Assembly (NCBI GenBank): GCA_964019055.1
Contig: OZ025214.1
Coordinates: 12,674,163-12,738,162, forward strand
DNA: 64,000 nucleotides
Origin: Anthopleura xanthogrammica
Lineage: Eukaryota; Cnidaria; Anthozoa; Actiniaria; Actiniidae
Direction of reading: 5' to 3'
Under the pieces are notes generated by a model, which did not search any database, had not been told where the DNA came from, and saw nothing but the letters and a program-made list of their open reading frames with translations. The position numbers were made by a program, and so were the translations under genes. This document shows, in pieces, positions 24,801 to 36,415 of this stretch; position 1 is the stretch's first letter, and each line of letters opens with the position of its first letter.

Positions 24801-27800
24801 ATGCATCTACTATTGTTGCTTTGCCTGGTGCTTGCAGTGCCTTGCCAGGCGTCCTTGACTCAGCCAAAGGTTGCTAAGAAGATTCTTACATTTGGAGGAA
24901 TATTTGACATACGAACCAAAGTCAAGGCAGATAATTCATCCAATATGATACCTGCTGTAAAGATGGCAATAAAACACGTCAATGAAAATCCTGATGTTCT
25001 TAGGGACTATCACATAGAGCTGGACATTAAAGATGTTAAGGTAAATTGTATTGTACTTTACTGTGCTGTGCTGTGCTGTGCTGTGCTGTGCTGTGCTGTG
25101 CTGTGCTGTGCTGTGCTGTGCTGTGCTGTGCTGTGCTGTGCTGTGCTGTGCTGTGCTGTGCTGTGCTGTGCTGTGCTGTGCTGTGCTGTGCTGTGCTGTG
25201 CTGTGCTGTGCTGTGCTGTGCTGTGCTGTGCTGTGCTGTGCTGTGCTGTGCTGTGCTGTGCTGTGCTGTGCTGTGCTGTGCTGTGCTGTGCTGTGCTGTG
25301 CTGTGCTGTGCTGTGCTGTGCTGTGCTGTGCTGTGCTGTGCTGTGCTGTGCTGTGCTGTGCTGTGCTGTGCTGTGCTGTGCTGTGCTGTGCTGTGCTGTG
25401 CTGTGCTTTACCTATTCATCCTATTTTTCAACAGTGTTCAGATGCCTACTCCATAAAAGCTCTGGTTGAATATATAAAGGAAGAAAAAAAGAAGATCATT
25501 ATCATTGGACCCAGCTGCGCCGAATCAGCAGAACCCTTTGCTAAAGCCGTGCACTTCTATAACTTGATTCAGGTAAATAGCTTAATAAATGTCAAGTAGA
25601 AAAGGAGTGTTTGAATTACAACAACTCTTTTTCATTACTGCTTAATCCCTTGTCCTTGTCCTTGTCCTTGTCCTTGTCCTTGTCCTTGTCCTTGTCCTTG
25701 TCCTTGTCCTTGTCCTTGTCCTTGTCCTTGTCCTTGTCCTTGTCCTTGTCCTTGTCCTTGTCCTTGTCCTTGTCCTTGTCCTTGTCCTTGTCCTTGTCCT
25801 TGTCCTTGTCCTTGTCCTTGTCCTTGTCCTTGTCCTTGTCCTTGTCCTTGTCCTTGTCCTTGTAAACAATCAGCAACCATCCCAAAAAAAAATAATATTT
25901 TTTTGTACTATTCTATTTTGAAAGATTTCTATGGCCAATGCCAATCCACGTCTTGGATGCAAAAAGATTTACAAGACATTTGTACGAACAGTTCCACCGG
26001 AGCACTACCAGAACATGGGACGAGTAGGAATGATCAAATCCTTCGACTGGAGCAATGTTGCACTACTCCAAGAGTCCCTTGACACGTTCTTGGGGTTGTC
26101 TAATGACTTGGTTAAGAGATTAAAGAAAGCTAATGTTAGTATTGTTTCACATGAGACGTTTAGTGGTGATGCTGTGAACGCCTTGGAGAATATTAAGGTA
26201 AGCTTGGCTATGATTACTGGGTTACCTGTTATATTTTCCATGTGACGGAGGGTGTGCCCTGCGAATGCCCTAGCTAGGGTCTCGAGTTCGATCGCCATAT
26301 GTGACGAGAGTGTCTTGTTGATTTTCTCCTGTGCTTCAAGGGTTTTCCTCAAGGTTTTGCGGTTTTCCCCCATTCGCATAATCGACCCCTCTTTCCTGCT
26401 TTTGTTGCCCAGACTGTAGTTTGTAAGCTAAATTACGTGTAGCTTCGCAATATGACCAGACAAGAGCAAATTTCTGGAACCTCGGGAACTTTGTTAAATA
26501 TATATATATATTGTTTGTTTCCTAGCGTAAGGATGGTCGTATTATGTTTGGTTTATTCAGAGAAACCACGGCACGCAAGGTCATCTGTCAGGTAGGAATG
26601 GGTAAGGGTGGGGAAGATGGAACAAGAGACCGACTGACCGACCGACCGACCGACTAATTGACAGACAAATTGACAGCCATTCTGTGAAGGCCTATAAAAA
26701 GACGTGATCGCGCACGTTATTATTTGACTTCAAAATCTTTATCCACTCAACTGAACAGGCCTACAAGCTTGGTATGTGTGGACCAAAGTACGTCTGGATA
26801 CTAATGTCCGGTAGTTACCATGCCCAATGGTGGGACGTCAACGACACAAGCTGTACACCCGAGCAAGTCAAAATGGCGCTTGGGCCATACTTTGGAACCA
26901 AGGCCCTGTTGCATGATGGGACCAATTTTGACACCGTGGCCGGAAAGGTAATTTTGTAACGATTTTCTTCGTTAAGCGTAGATGCTGCTCCTCTGCACTG
27001 TGTAGCTCATGCCTGGGGTCACGGGTTTGATTCTGAACTGAACCGCATGTGAGTTGAGTTTGAGTTTGAGTTGATGTGTTGTTCTCTCCCTTGCCACGAG
27101 GGTTTTTCTCCAGGTTCTCTGGTTTTCCTCCCTCCATAAAAATCAACATGTGAGTTGAGTTTGTTTGATGTGTTGTTCTCTCCCTTGTCACGAGGGTTTT
27201 TCTCCAGGTTCTCTGGTTTTCCTCCCTCCATAAAAATCAACATGTGAGTTGAGTTTGTTTGATGTGTTGTTCTCTCCCTTGTCACGAGGGTTTTTCTCCA
27301 GGTTCTCTGGTTTTCCTCCCTCCATAAAAATCAACATGTGAGTTGAGTTTGTTTGATGTGTTGTTCTCTCCCTTGTCACGAGGGTTTTTCTCCAGGTTCT
27401 CTGGTTTTCCTCCCTCCATAAAAATCAACATGTGAGTCGAGTTTGTTTGATGTGTTGTTCTCTCCCTTGCCACGAGGGTTTTTCTCCAGGTTCTCTGGTT
27501 TTCCTCCCTCCATAAAAATCAACATGTGAGTCGAGTTTGTTTGATGTGTTGTTCTCTCCCTTGCCACGAGGGGTTTTTCTCCAGGTTCTCTGGTTTTCCT
27601 CCCTCCATAAAAATCAACATGTGAGTTGAGTTTGTTTGATGTGTTGTTCTCTCCCTTGTCACGAGGGTTTTTCTCCAGGTTCTTTGGTTTTCCTCCCTCC
27701 ATAAATATCAACATGTGAGTTGAGTTTGTTTGATGTGTTGTTCTCTCCCCTGCCACGAGGGTTTTTCTCCAGGTTCTCTGGTTTTCCTCCCTCCATAAAA

Positions 27801-30800
27801 ATCAACATGTGAGATGAGTTTGTTTGATGTGTTGTTCTCTCCCTTGCCACGAGAGTTTTTCTTGAGGTTCTCTGATTTTCCTCCCTCCGTAAAATCAACA
27901 TTCGAGTCCAGTATGGTGGTAGTGTGGTGGGAAGAACCGCTTATGGGGAGTGATGGTTGTAGAATATTGGATAATTTTTCAATTTTTTTTTCTTTCTTTC
28001 AGACGATAAAAGAACTAGAAGATGAGTACAATGATGAACTCACCAAAGGCGCGTACCACGAACCTCACAACTACGCTTCTTTCGCGTATGATGCTGTATG
28101 GACAGCTGCTCTGAGCCTGAATAAGTCCCTAAGCCTCATGGATACCAAGAACGAAACCAGAGGGTTGACACTGAGCAACTTTACCTACGATAACAAAGTT
28201 ATGATGAATATGTTTATGAAGAGTATGAGATACATTCGCTTCTACGGAATGTCGGTGAGAGTCAATGATACGACTGATGTAAACTATGGGGGGATGGGAT
28301 GAGCTGAGATAAATTGTTATCCATCTAATATAATCTAGAGTTGAATTCATGGTTCTGACTTCCCTTAGTTACCGTTGCTATGTCCCCCAAGCTCAACAAA
28401 TTAACTAGAATATCTCAGGATTTTTAAAAAACTTTGATCGAGGATAATTGGTTATAAATTGCTTGAATTGATACTTTCCTGCGAAAATAAAAAAAAATGC
28501 ATGGTTATCCTTGCAGTACACTTTAAACAGATGAGATTCTGTGTAGTTGTTTGTGGGACAAGATTTTAATTCCACTGGGAAAACTGCTGAAACGGTGACT
28601 GGTTGTATGGATGGATGAATGTGTGGGTTGGTTGGTTGGTTGGTAGATGGATAAATGGATGATACTTTATAATCCTAAAATGCCTTTTTGTTTCAGGGAA
28701 AAATTACCTTTGACAGAAAATACGAGAGACTTGGAACTCTTCAGTTAGAACAGCGTCAAGGTAGGACCGATAAACTACTTTTTCTCGGTACTACTTTTCA
28801 TGGTGTTGGCAAACTGTCTGGCTATCATCATTAATCATTAATTAATCGTTGCTAGGTGATGAGATGGTGACTATTGGCACATTCTGCATGTCATCAAAGA
28901 AGTTGAGTTTCAAGAAGGACACGAAGATTCAATGGCAAGGTAAGAGCACGGTCGATCAAAACGCAATGCAAAAATCATGCATTTGTTTGAATTTTGCCAG
29001 TCTAATAATTTTTGTGTATACTGCGTATATTCACGTGGACATGTCATGAATGGGGGCTGAAGGGCGGTAGCTTGCGCTTTACAAGTCCGTTGAAAGAATG
29101 TGCTTAAAAACGACATGGCTGCAATTATCTATTTTGACACTACCCATAATACATTGCGGTTTGGGGTAACCGGTCAAAAACTGTCATAAAATTAAAGTTA
29201 ACGTTCTTCAATCAAATGTACACTATACCTGCTTTTGTAAAAGTCTGATTATCAGTTTATTCTGAGTTATTTTCCCACATTCAGAACATCAAGAAGTTTA
29301 GTGTTACAGAAAACGTATTGACTCATGAAGAAGTGCTCAAAATTTACCTTATAGACTTTTGTTTTTGCAATTGACTGTTTCTTGTACATCTTTAAATATC
29401 ATAGATGAATTTTCAGCATCTTTTGATGATTCTTCAACATAATATGTGCGGTTTTTACCCTGGTTCATTCACAAACCGCAATGTATTATGGTCAATGTGA
29501 AAGTAGAAAATTCCAAAATACCAACGATAAAGAAGGACTGGAACTGGAACACTTGAATATTTGACACAAAAACGAGGCTAATTCTCCGCAACAGATAATT
29601 TGAGACTAGCTTGTTATGGGGTATACGTTGTCAAGGTAATTTCAGGCTTGAGAGTCACCAGTACTTAGAATATTCTTCTCTTTCCTTCTCCAGGACCAAA
29701 GACGCCGATCTGCAAGACAAAGACGATTCGCATACCGCAATACATCGATCAATCTGTGTTCTACTTCATGTTATCGTTCTGTGTGTTGGGTGTCATCATG
29801 GCTGTTGTATTCCTTGCCTTCAACATCAAGTACAGAGAAGTCAGGTACTTTGAATTCTTGTTTGAAAATGAAAGAACTTTATCGAACACTGAAACAACAT
29901 CTGGGCTGATCTAAGTCAGGGCATGGCTGACTCACAGAATGAACCTTGAAACAACCTCTAACTCTCGAATCAAGAGATATACTTACAAATCAACTCACAT
30001 GTATTGCCGGGAGCATAAATCGAACCCGCGATGACTGTTGTTATGATTTGTTATACACTGTCCTTTTTTTATAGGTACATCAAGATGTCAAGTCCCCGTT
30101 TAAACAACATCATTCTGTTAGGGTGTATACTGATCTACGTATCGGGTATCATGGCGGGTATTGATGGACAGTTTGTGTCTAAGTTTATCCACGGCAACCT
30201 GTGTAAGGTGAGCTACCACAACTGTTGGACAGCTGACTTTGAACAAAAACACAATAATGACAAATGACGCCAGCTATTAAATTTGGAGCAGCAACAACAG
30301 CAACAATGGTAACACCAGCAACATCAACAACAACAACAACAACAACTGCAGCAACAAAACAACAACAATAGTAGCAACAGTAGCAGCAGCAACAACAACA
30401 ATAGCAGCACTACCTTAAGAGTAAAAGCAACAAAGACCACCACAATAGCAGCAATAACAACCGCAACAGCAAAAATCAGTAGCAGCAGCTAGCAACAGCA
30501 TCAACAACAAGAGTAGCAACAACGATTTGCAATAACCAGAAGTAAAAGAAGCAAAAAAATCTAGCTGCAAATACTAATAAATGTCCTCCTGTTTTTCTCT
30601 AATAGATCCAGGCCTGGTTGGTGTCGGCAGGTTTTACTCTGGCATTTGGTGCGCTGTTCTCTAAGACATGGAGAGTACATGTTATCTTCTTGAACAAGAC
30701 TGAGAAAAAAGTACGTTGACAAAAATACGGTTATTGTATTCATCTGTCCATTCAATCTTCCCTCCATCCATCCATCCATCCATCCATCCATCCATCCATC

Positions 30801-33800
30801 CATCCCATTCCATCCCATTCCATCCCATCCCATCCCATCCCATCCCATCCCATCCCATCCCATCCCATCCACCCAACCATCCATCCATCCATCCATCCAT
30901 CCATCTATCTATCCATCGACCCATCCATCCTTCCATCCATCCATCCATCCATCCATCCACCAATCTTAACAATGTTTTTCATCATTTATTAATATTCCCA
31001 CAGGTCATCAAAGATTCTCAGCTGTTTGGTTTAGTATTGGCCTTCCTCGCGATCGATATCTTCATCCTGGTCACCTGGCAGTACCTGGACCCAATGATCG
31101 TCACCATCATCAACATGATGCCACAGGTATACCATCAACAGCAACAATAACATACCTCTGAGCTAGGGCGTATCTTTTACTAGAGCAGAGGCGTGGGAGG
31201 GGTTGGTGGGGATGGTTGACACTGTAGCCCTTACCCTCAAACACCTAAGGTATTCGCCGGTAACAAAACGAGTAAGGAACTGGATCCGAAATTGAAAAAC
31301 TATTTTAATCAAGGTTCCAGAAAAAAATTACTCCATCACACGAAAAATAGTGGACAAACTTCTGGGGGTGCACATCTTATTTGAATTTTAAAAAAATTAC
31401 GAATTTACGAAATAGAATTCCTTCAAGGGAAAATCAAAGCAAAATTCATTATATATATTGTTGCTTTTCCTTTTTGTAAAAGAAGGACACAACTTAGAAG
31501 ATAGTGGTAGGTTGTTGATTCTAATGATTGTTGCTTCTGTTGTAGACTTTGGAAGGCGGGGACGTGATTCTTGTACCCTACTACTCTCAATGCACCTCAC
31601 AACATCTCGTCATCTTTACCGGTGTTCTGTACGGATACAAGGGATTCCTGCTTCTCTTTGGAACCTACTTGGCTTGGGAAACCAGAAACGTGAGTAGTGT
31701 TATCTTTGTGTGTTATAACATAGTTAATGGAGTGGAATGGTTTGGAAACCTATTGTTCTAGGTTTTTGTTTGGCGAGCGATGTTGAAACATACCATCACG
31801 TGATATTGACCGTGCACAATCAACCAAAGCAAGTATGGCTGAAAATACTAGTTTCTGTACTATTTTCATGTACGAACATTTTGAAAGTGTAAAATTTTCA
31901 TTCTAAGATTACAAAGAAGAGGATAAATAATTCCGCGCAGATACAGTTAAGTTACGAGATGATAAATAAGAAAACGTTCAAAAAGGTGATTCCCTTTTTA
32001 GTAAACAATTTACCTCTGTCATATAGGAATAATTAACAAATATCTCCTATTTTAGAATATTTTAGAGAAAAAATCGTCTATGTTCCCTAATTTACGATGA
32101 ACAAACGCTGCAACTTTTCCTTCTCTGTGCACGGTCAACGTCATATAACAATAGAAAAAGTCGAACAAAAACCTAGAACAATAGGTTTCCAAACCATTCC
32201 ACTCCATTAACTATGGTTATAACAGAGCCTACTATCGACATTTTGAGTTTTTGTTTTAGACATTAGAGTCATTTCATTAGTACTATCTGGCATTTGCATG
32301 GTATTTCAGTAACACTTTAGTGGCATTTGCATGGTATTTCAGTAGCACTTTAGTGGCATTTGCATGGTATTTCAGTAGCACTATGTTGGTATTTGCATCG
32401 CATTTCAGTAGCACTTTAGTGGCATTTGCATGGTATTTCAGTAGCACTTTAGTGGCATTTGCATGGTATTTCAGTAGCACTTTAGTGGCACTTGCATGGT
32501 ATTTCAGTAGCACTATGTTGGTATTTGCATCGCATTTCAGTAGCACTTTAGTGGCATTTGCATGGTATTTCAGTAGCACTTTAGTGGCATTTGCATGGTA
32601 TTTCAGTAGCACTTTAGTGGCATTTGCATGGTATTTTAGTAGCACTTTAGTGGCATTTGCATGGTATTTCAGTAGCACTATGTTGGTATTTGCATCGCAT
32701 TTCAGTAGCACTTTAGTGGCATTTTCATGGTATTTCAGTAGCACTTTAGTGGCATTTGCATGGTATTTCAGTAACACTTTAGTGGCATTTGCATGGTATT
32801 TTAGTAGCACTATGTTGGTATTTGCAACCAGTTCAGTAGCACTTTAGTGGCATTTGCATGGTATTTCAGTAGCACTTTAGTGGCATTTGCATGGTATTTC
32901 AGTAACACTTTAGTGGCATTTTCCATGGCATTTCAGTAACACTTTAGTGGCATTTGCATGGTATTTCAGTAGCGTTTTAGTGGCATTTCTCTAGCTTTTA
33001 AGCGGTTTTCCTTGAATTACCTTTTCTACTTAAACTTACCAGTGTTTTTGAACACGTTGAGCAAAAATGTCAAATGGCTGCTATTGAGCTAGAGCCTTCA
33101 AAGATTTTATTTTCATTATTTTCATGTCACATTTAATCGGAAAATATAACGGTTTTTCCCAGGTGACTATTCCAGTGCTGAACGACTCCAAGCTGATCGG
33201 TATTGCTGTCTACAACGTTGTCATTCCCTGCGTCTTGGTCATCCCTGTGTTGTACGTCATCAAGGACAACGTTAGTGCCATTTTTGGTATGACGTCATTG
33301 CTTTGCATCCTGTGTACGACTGTCACACAATGCCTCATTTTCGTGCCAAAGGTAAGACTCTACGATTGAGACAATTTACATTTAAAATATATAAGAATTT
33401 TCCCATTTTTTTCCCTGATTTTGTTTTATTATTAACTGTCTCAGCAATTTCAAATTAAAGAGAAAAACGTCGAACTGCCAATGCTCGAAGTCTGTAAACC
33501 TATTGCAAAAAAATAAAATTTTGCTCTCAAACCCTGCCTCATGAATATTGTATTTATTGCAGTGCCTTGGCACTAAAGTATAGCGCTCAGACTTTTTAAT
33601 GCGGTCTGAGAAAATGAGAATTGTTTTTTTTATTTGAATTCTTTATTCCTCTTATTAAATCTTGATACTAACAGAATCAGTACTGCCTTTTCGTAGTTTC
33701 TTTTGTTAGCATAATTAACACCATTATCTTGCGACTCCCAAAGGAGTTCAAACATTTGAATAAGAAAAATAATTCGAAGAGGGTTCTAGTAGTAGTGGTA

Positions 33801-34526
33801 TCAAGACGTAAGAAAGAGCAAGGAGTAATTTTTGAAAAACTTGCACGTATGCGTTAATATTCTCTTCTCTCCGCAAATTTGAAATAATCACACATTGATT
33901 GTCTGTATTTTCTAGGTTCTGTACATTTGCCAGAAAAAACAGGAATCTGATGACGCGTCTAGCTTCAGCACCATCCCTAAAAAGAACCTCAACAGCAGCT
34001 CCTCTCTGAACAACTCTGCTTCTGAATGCTCCACTAATACACATGTCACTTTGTCAGCTCGTAAGTACATCTAAAGCTATGGACATACATTGCAATATTG
34101 CGTGCTTTGTTGCAGGCAATCGATGTTGCGAGCCATATCACACGACGCAATTTGTTCCACGCAATGTTGCTGAAGTAGAAAACCATCCTATACTTCAGCA
34201 ACATTGCGCGCACTTTTGCGCCGTGTTCCGCACCTTAGGCATTATTCTTTATGAGATGGGTGTTGGTAGCAGGAATAGGCAACTACACTGACCGACATTT
34301 ATCACTGCCTTGACCCAGATGTATCACTACACTGACCAACATGAATCACACTACACTGACTGACATGTTGTCGTTGTTCTATTGACAAGGAGAAGATGCT
34401 TATTCCTTCAAGCCGATCAATGAAATGCCTAAGACCACACTCACCACCCCGACTAAAGATAACAAAGATGTTGACAAACCCGAGAAGAAAGACAACGAGA
34501 AGACTTCCGGTTTGGACCAAGCTTGA
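24801..34526 (+). CDS. GABBR2: GABA-B receptor subunit 2-like class C GPCR (complete, 16 exons)
   Basis: Exons 24801-25040, 25435-25572, 25925-26197, 26526-26591, 26759-26947, 28003-28254, 28697-28760, 28856-28939, 29694-29844, 30075-30207, 30606-30710, 31004-31126, 31546-31689, 33163-33351, 33916-34060 and 34390-34526 join in phase into 810 residues. Signal peptide 1-17; Venus-flytrap ligand-binding domain to about 430 (FAYDAVW, several N-glycosylation motifs); seven transmembrane helices about 453-717; tail about 93 residues. The segments [22 protein letters not shown] and [16 protein letters not shown] match GABBR2 better than GABBR1, the partner that couples to Gi/o in the plasma-membrane heterodimer. 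No sushi or cysteine-rich domain. The tail is Ser/Asn/Lys-rich with no evident coiled coil, unlike vertebrate GABBR2. Ligand and partner are unknown; strict orthology is inferred from motifs only. Confidence 0.92.
25061..25406. repeat. (CTGTG)n pentanucleotide, about 69 copies, intron 1 of GABBR2-like gene
   Basis: Almost perfect CTGTG tandem repeat occupying about 346 of the 394 bp of intron 1 (25041-25434). Starts about 20 bp after the donor and ends about 28 bp before the acceptor's exon. Open in every + frame (Leu-Cys-Cys-Ala-Val), an artefact of the repeat. Confidence 0.98.
25648..25863. repeat. (CCTTGT)n hexanucleotide, about 36 copies, intron 2
   Basis: Perfect hexanucleotide array in the intron 25573-25924. 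Provides a very long pyrimidine-rich stretch upstream of the exon at 25925, whose own acceptor (TTTTGAAAG) has only a weak pyrimidine tract. Confidence 0.98.
26240..26395 (+). mobile_element. tRNA-derived SINE
   Basis: A tRNA-like head ends in a box B-like CGAGTTCGATCG at about 26282, followed by the body ATGTGACGAGAGTGTCTTGTT, TTCTCCTGTGCTTCAAGGG, TTTTCCTCAAGG and GCGGTTTTCCCCCATTCGC. Box A is not obvious. Same family as 5310, 27000 and 63317. Confidence 0.7.
27000..27900 (+). repeat. SINE with body expanded into a 94-bp minisatellite (about 9 units)
   Basis: A tRNA-like head (GTAGCTCATGCC, box B-like ACGGGTTTGATTC at about 27027) leads into the SINE body at about 27050. The body unit of 94 bp (CATGTGAGTTGAG, TGATGTGTTGTTCTCTCCC, ACGAGGGTTTTTCTCCAGG, CTCTGGTTTTCCTCCCTCC, ATAAAAATCAA) is then repeated head to tail to about 27900. 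The last unit is diverged. It sits in the intron 26948-28002 of the GABBR2-like gene. Confidence 0.9.
29886..30045 (-). mobile_element. tRNA-derived SINE carrying one 57-bp minisatellite unit
   Basis: Read on the minus strand it starts near a box B-like GCGGGTTCGATTTATG, continues with ACATGTGAGTTGA as in the 94-bp SINE body, and ends in a segment nearly identical to the 57-bp unit (CTGTGAGTCAGCCATGCCCTG, ACTTAGATCAGCCCAG). Located in the intron 29845-30074. Confidence 0.75.
30285..30525. repeat. (CAA/CAG)n-rich region
   Basis: Degenerate CAA, CAG and AGC trinucleotides in the intron 30208-30605 of the GABBR2-like gene. Stops occur, so it is not a coding polyglutamine stretch. Confidence 0.9.
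30760..30962. repeat. CATC / CATCC compound repeat
   Basis: CATC units, then about 15 CATCC-type units, then CATC again, in the intron 30711-31003. About 200 of 293 bp of the intron. Confidence 0.95.
32284..32995. repeat. 33-bp minisatellite with POU octamer in each unit (about 22 units)
   Basis: Units of 33 bp of the form TTTAGTGGCATTTGCATGG + TATTTCAGTAGCAC in the intron 31690-33162 of the GABBR2-like gene. About 17 of 22 units keep ATTTGCAT, the complement of the octamer ATGCAAAT. A second unit type (TATGTTGGTATTTGCATCGC) recurs at units 4, 8, 13 and 17. Open in both strands because 33 is a multiple of three. Confidence 0.95.
34077..34245. repeat. Palindromic CAATGTTGC-rich element in last intron of GABBR2-like gene
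   Basis: Contains a perfect 17-bp inverted repeat GCAATGTTGCTGAAGTA ... TACTTCAGCAACATTGC with a 13-bp loop, amid short GTTGC/GCAAC motifs. Composition resembles element I at 37278 and 58660. Confidence 0.6.
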
Positions 34527-34820
34527 TGGATATCAAGTACTTTAAGCTATAACTCTCTAAGCTTATGATCATGACGCATTTTCCGCGGGTTCTAATAAGC
34601 TCTGAATTCTTTAAACTTGTCATGACCTTCTAACCTAATCATGACGTATTTCCGGTTCATGAATCGATCATGACGTATCATTTCTAAAAGAAAATTTATT
34701 TCCTAACGGAGAAATTTTTTATCGATCTTTTTGCAACATGACAGTTTTATATTTTGTTTCCTATTTGTTTCGGTAAGTAAATTCAATTTCTTAATCTTTT
34801 TTCGCTGATTTTCGAACAAA

Positions 34821-34951
34821 TAGGCCCCTTGCAGCACGTCCGAATGCAGCTCAATTTAAAGGCAATATTTCCAATTCTCAGGAGATTGAACTGAATTCTT
34901 TTGTTTTGTCCTCCAAATTGAACTGCTTTGACGTCTCGTGCAAGGGATCTA
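34821..34951. mobile_element. MITE family A, copy 4
   Basis: Ends TAGGCCCCTTGCAGCACG and CGTGCAAGGGATCTA, core CCAATTCTCAGGAGATTGA, arms GCAGCTCAATTT and AAATTGAACTGC. About 300 bp after the stop of the GABBR2-like gene. Confidence 0.8.
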
Positions 34952-35145
34952 TTTACAATTTTTCTTATCGAATCAACTATATCGGCTTCATTTTTGGATG
35001 ATGGCTTCGACTAATTTTAACTGCATTACTTAACCGTCAAAATTCTCGTTCAAGCAAAATGCAATATTAATTGTTGATACTAGCCAACTAATATAATAAC
35101 TTCATATAACCTATAAATATAGAAGAAAAAAGCTTACGAATTTTA

Positions 35146-35508
35146 ATAGACCACGTTTGGTATTTCAAGATTATGACATGATATCGAGGCTCAGCATAGT
35201 ACTTCATGTATGCTACAAAAATATGATTCCCAAACTCATTTACTGGAAGAAAAACAATGTCGGACCTTACATGACGTTGAACCCGTAAGGGTCGAGTTAC
35301 AATTGCGGGACTGTCCATTTCGTCCCCTAAACAGTCCCACAATGCTCTGCAATGCAAACTACACCAAGTTTTTTTGTCGCCTCGGAATGGCTGAAATCTA
35401 CTTTATTCCTTGGATAGTTGGTGAGTTTTTGTTATAAGTCTTAGTACTTTTTCTGGAAGTTGATTTTGAATTCACGCTTGTAATTTGGTATATCGAGCGT
35501 GGTCTATT
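35146..35508. mobile_element. Element J with short inverted ends
   Basis: Ends AATAGACCACGTTTGGTAT and the inverted TATCGAGCGTGGTCTATT, about 363 bp apart. An internal piece (GTACTTCATGTATG...) recurs, diverged, at 5553-5660. Confidence 0.5.
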
Positions 35509-35707
35509 CTGCATGCGTAGTACTTCACTCTTCCTGGGCTCATTGGTGTTGGGTGTGCAAAGGTTAGTTAATAACTTGCATTATTATATATCTGGGGTAT
35601 TAATATTAGGGGTATCTTTAGGGTGTTATAAATGGGTTAGTATCAGAAAATCATAAGGAGGTTGAAACGTGTAACATTTCTTTAGTGCAATGTTCTAGAA
35701 TATTCTA

Positions 35708-35923
35708 ATAGTCTCTTTCACTGTTCCTTGCGCCATCTTGAAAAGTAGCCGTACCTTTGCATCGAAGCGAGACGAACGGTGACCTTGCAATGATAGAGAC
35801 CTATTTTTAAAACCTTGGACAATTGTTCACGTCTCTATCATTGCAAGGTCACCGTTCGTCTCGCTTCGATGCAAAGGCACGGCTACTTTTCAAGATTGCG
35901 CAGGGAACTGTGAAAGAGACTAT
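35708..35923. mobile_element. MITE family E, copy 1 (near-perfect hairpin)
   Basis: 216 bp with arms of about 90 bp: ATAGTCTCTTTCAC at one end and its complement at the other, then CGCCATCTTGAAAAGTAGCC, CATCGAAGCGAGACGAACGG and TGACCTTGCAATGATAGAG mirrored with few mismatches around a roughly 30-bp loop. Copy 2 is at 40332-40509. Confidence 0.9.
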
Positions 35924-36319
35924 TTTTCGTTGATAAATTGCTTTCCAGTGAATCTCGTCCTCATGCTTCAAAAACTCTCAAAATTAAATTGCTGACAGGT
36001 ATACCATATGTTCCGGTGAGATTCAGTAAGACTCCTCTCAAAACCAGGAATTTCAGGGAGAAGTTTGAATGTCATAGAAGCAGGCATCTTGAATCAAGCT
36101 AAAACATTCTAAATGTGGTCAAAAAAATATGTAATTTGCACATATGAATATTCCAGAGCATGGTTATAGTGGTACACATTTCGAGTCCCTTCCCCATGAG
36201 TTTTTGGTAATATGCAATGGTAACTCATCTGGTAGGTATATATATCACGCTTTCTAAGGAATATATATGCAATGTACATAGCTGAAGTAGGTGCTGGGAT
36301 ATTCTTCTCTTCTATTCTC

Positions 36320-36323
36320 ATTT

Positions 36324-36415
<92 letters not shown>

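Noticed and set aside
25046..25456. Cysteine-rich Leu-Cys-Cys-Ala-Val protein
   Set aside because: It is the CTGTG repeat of intron 1, with flanking exons that join in phase without it.
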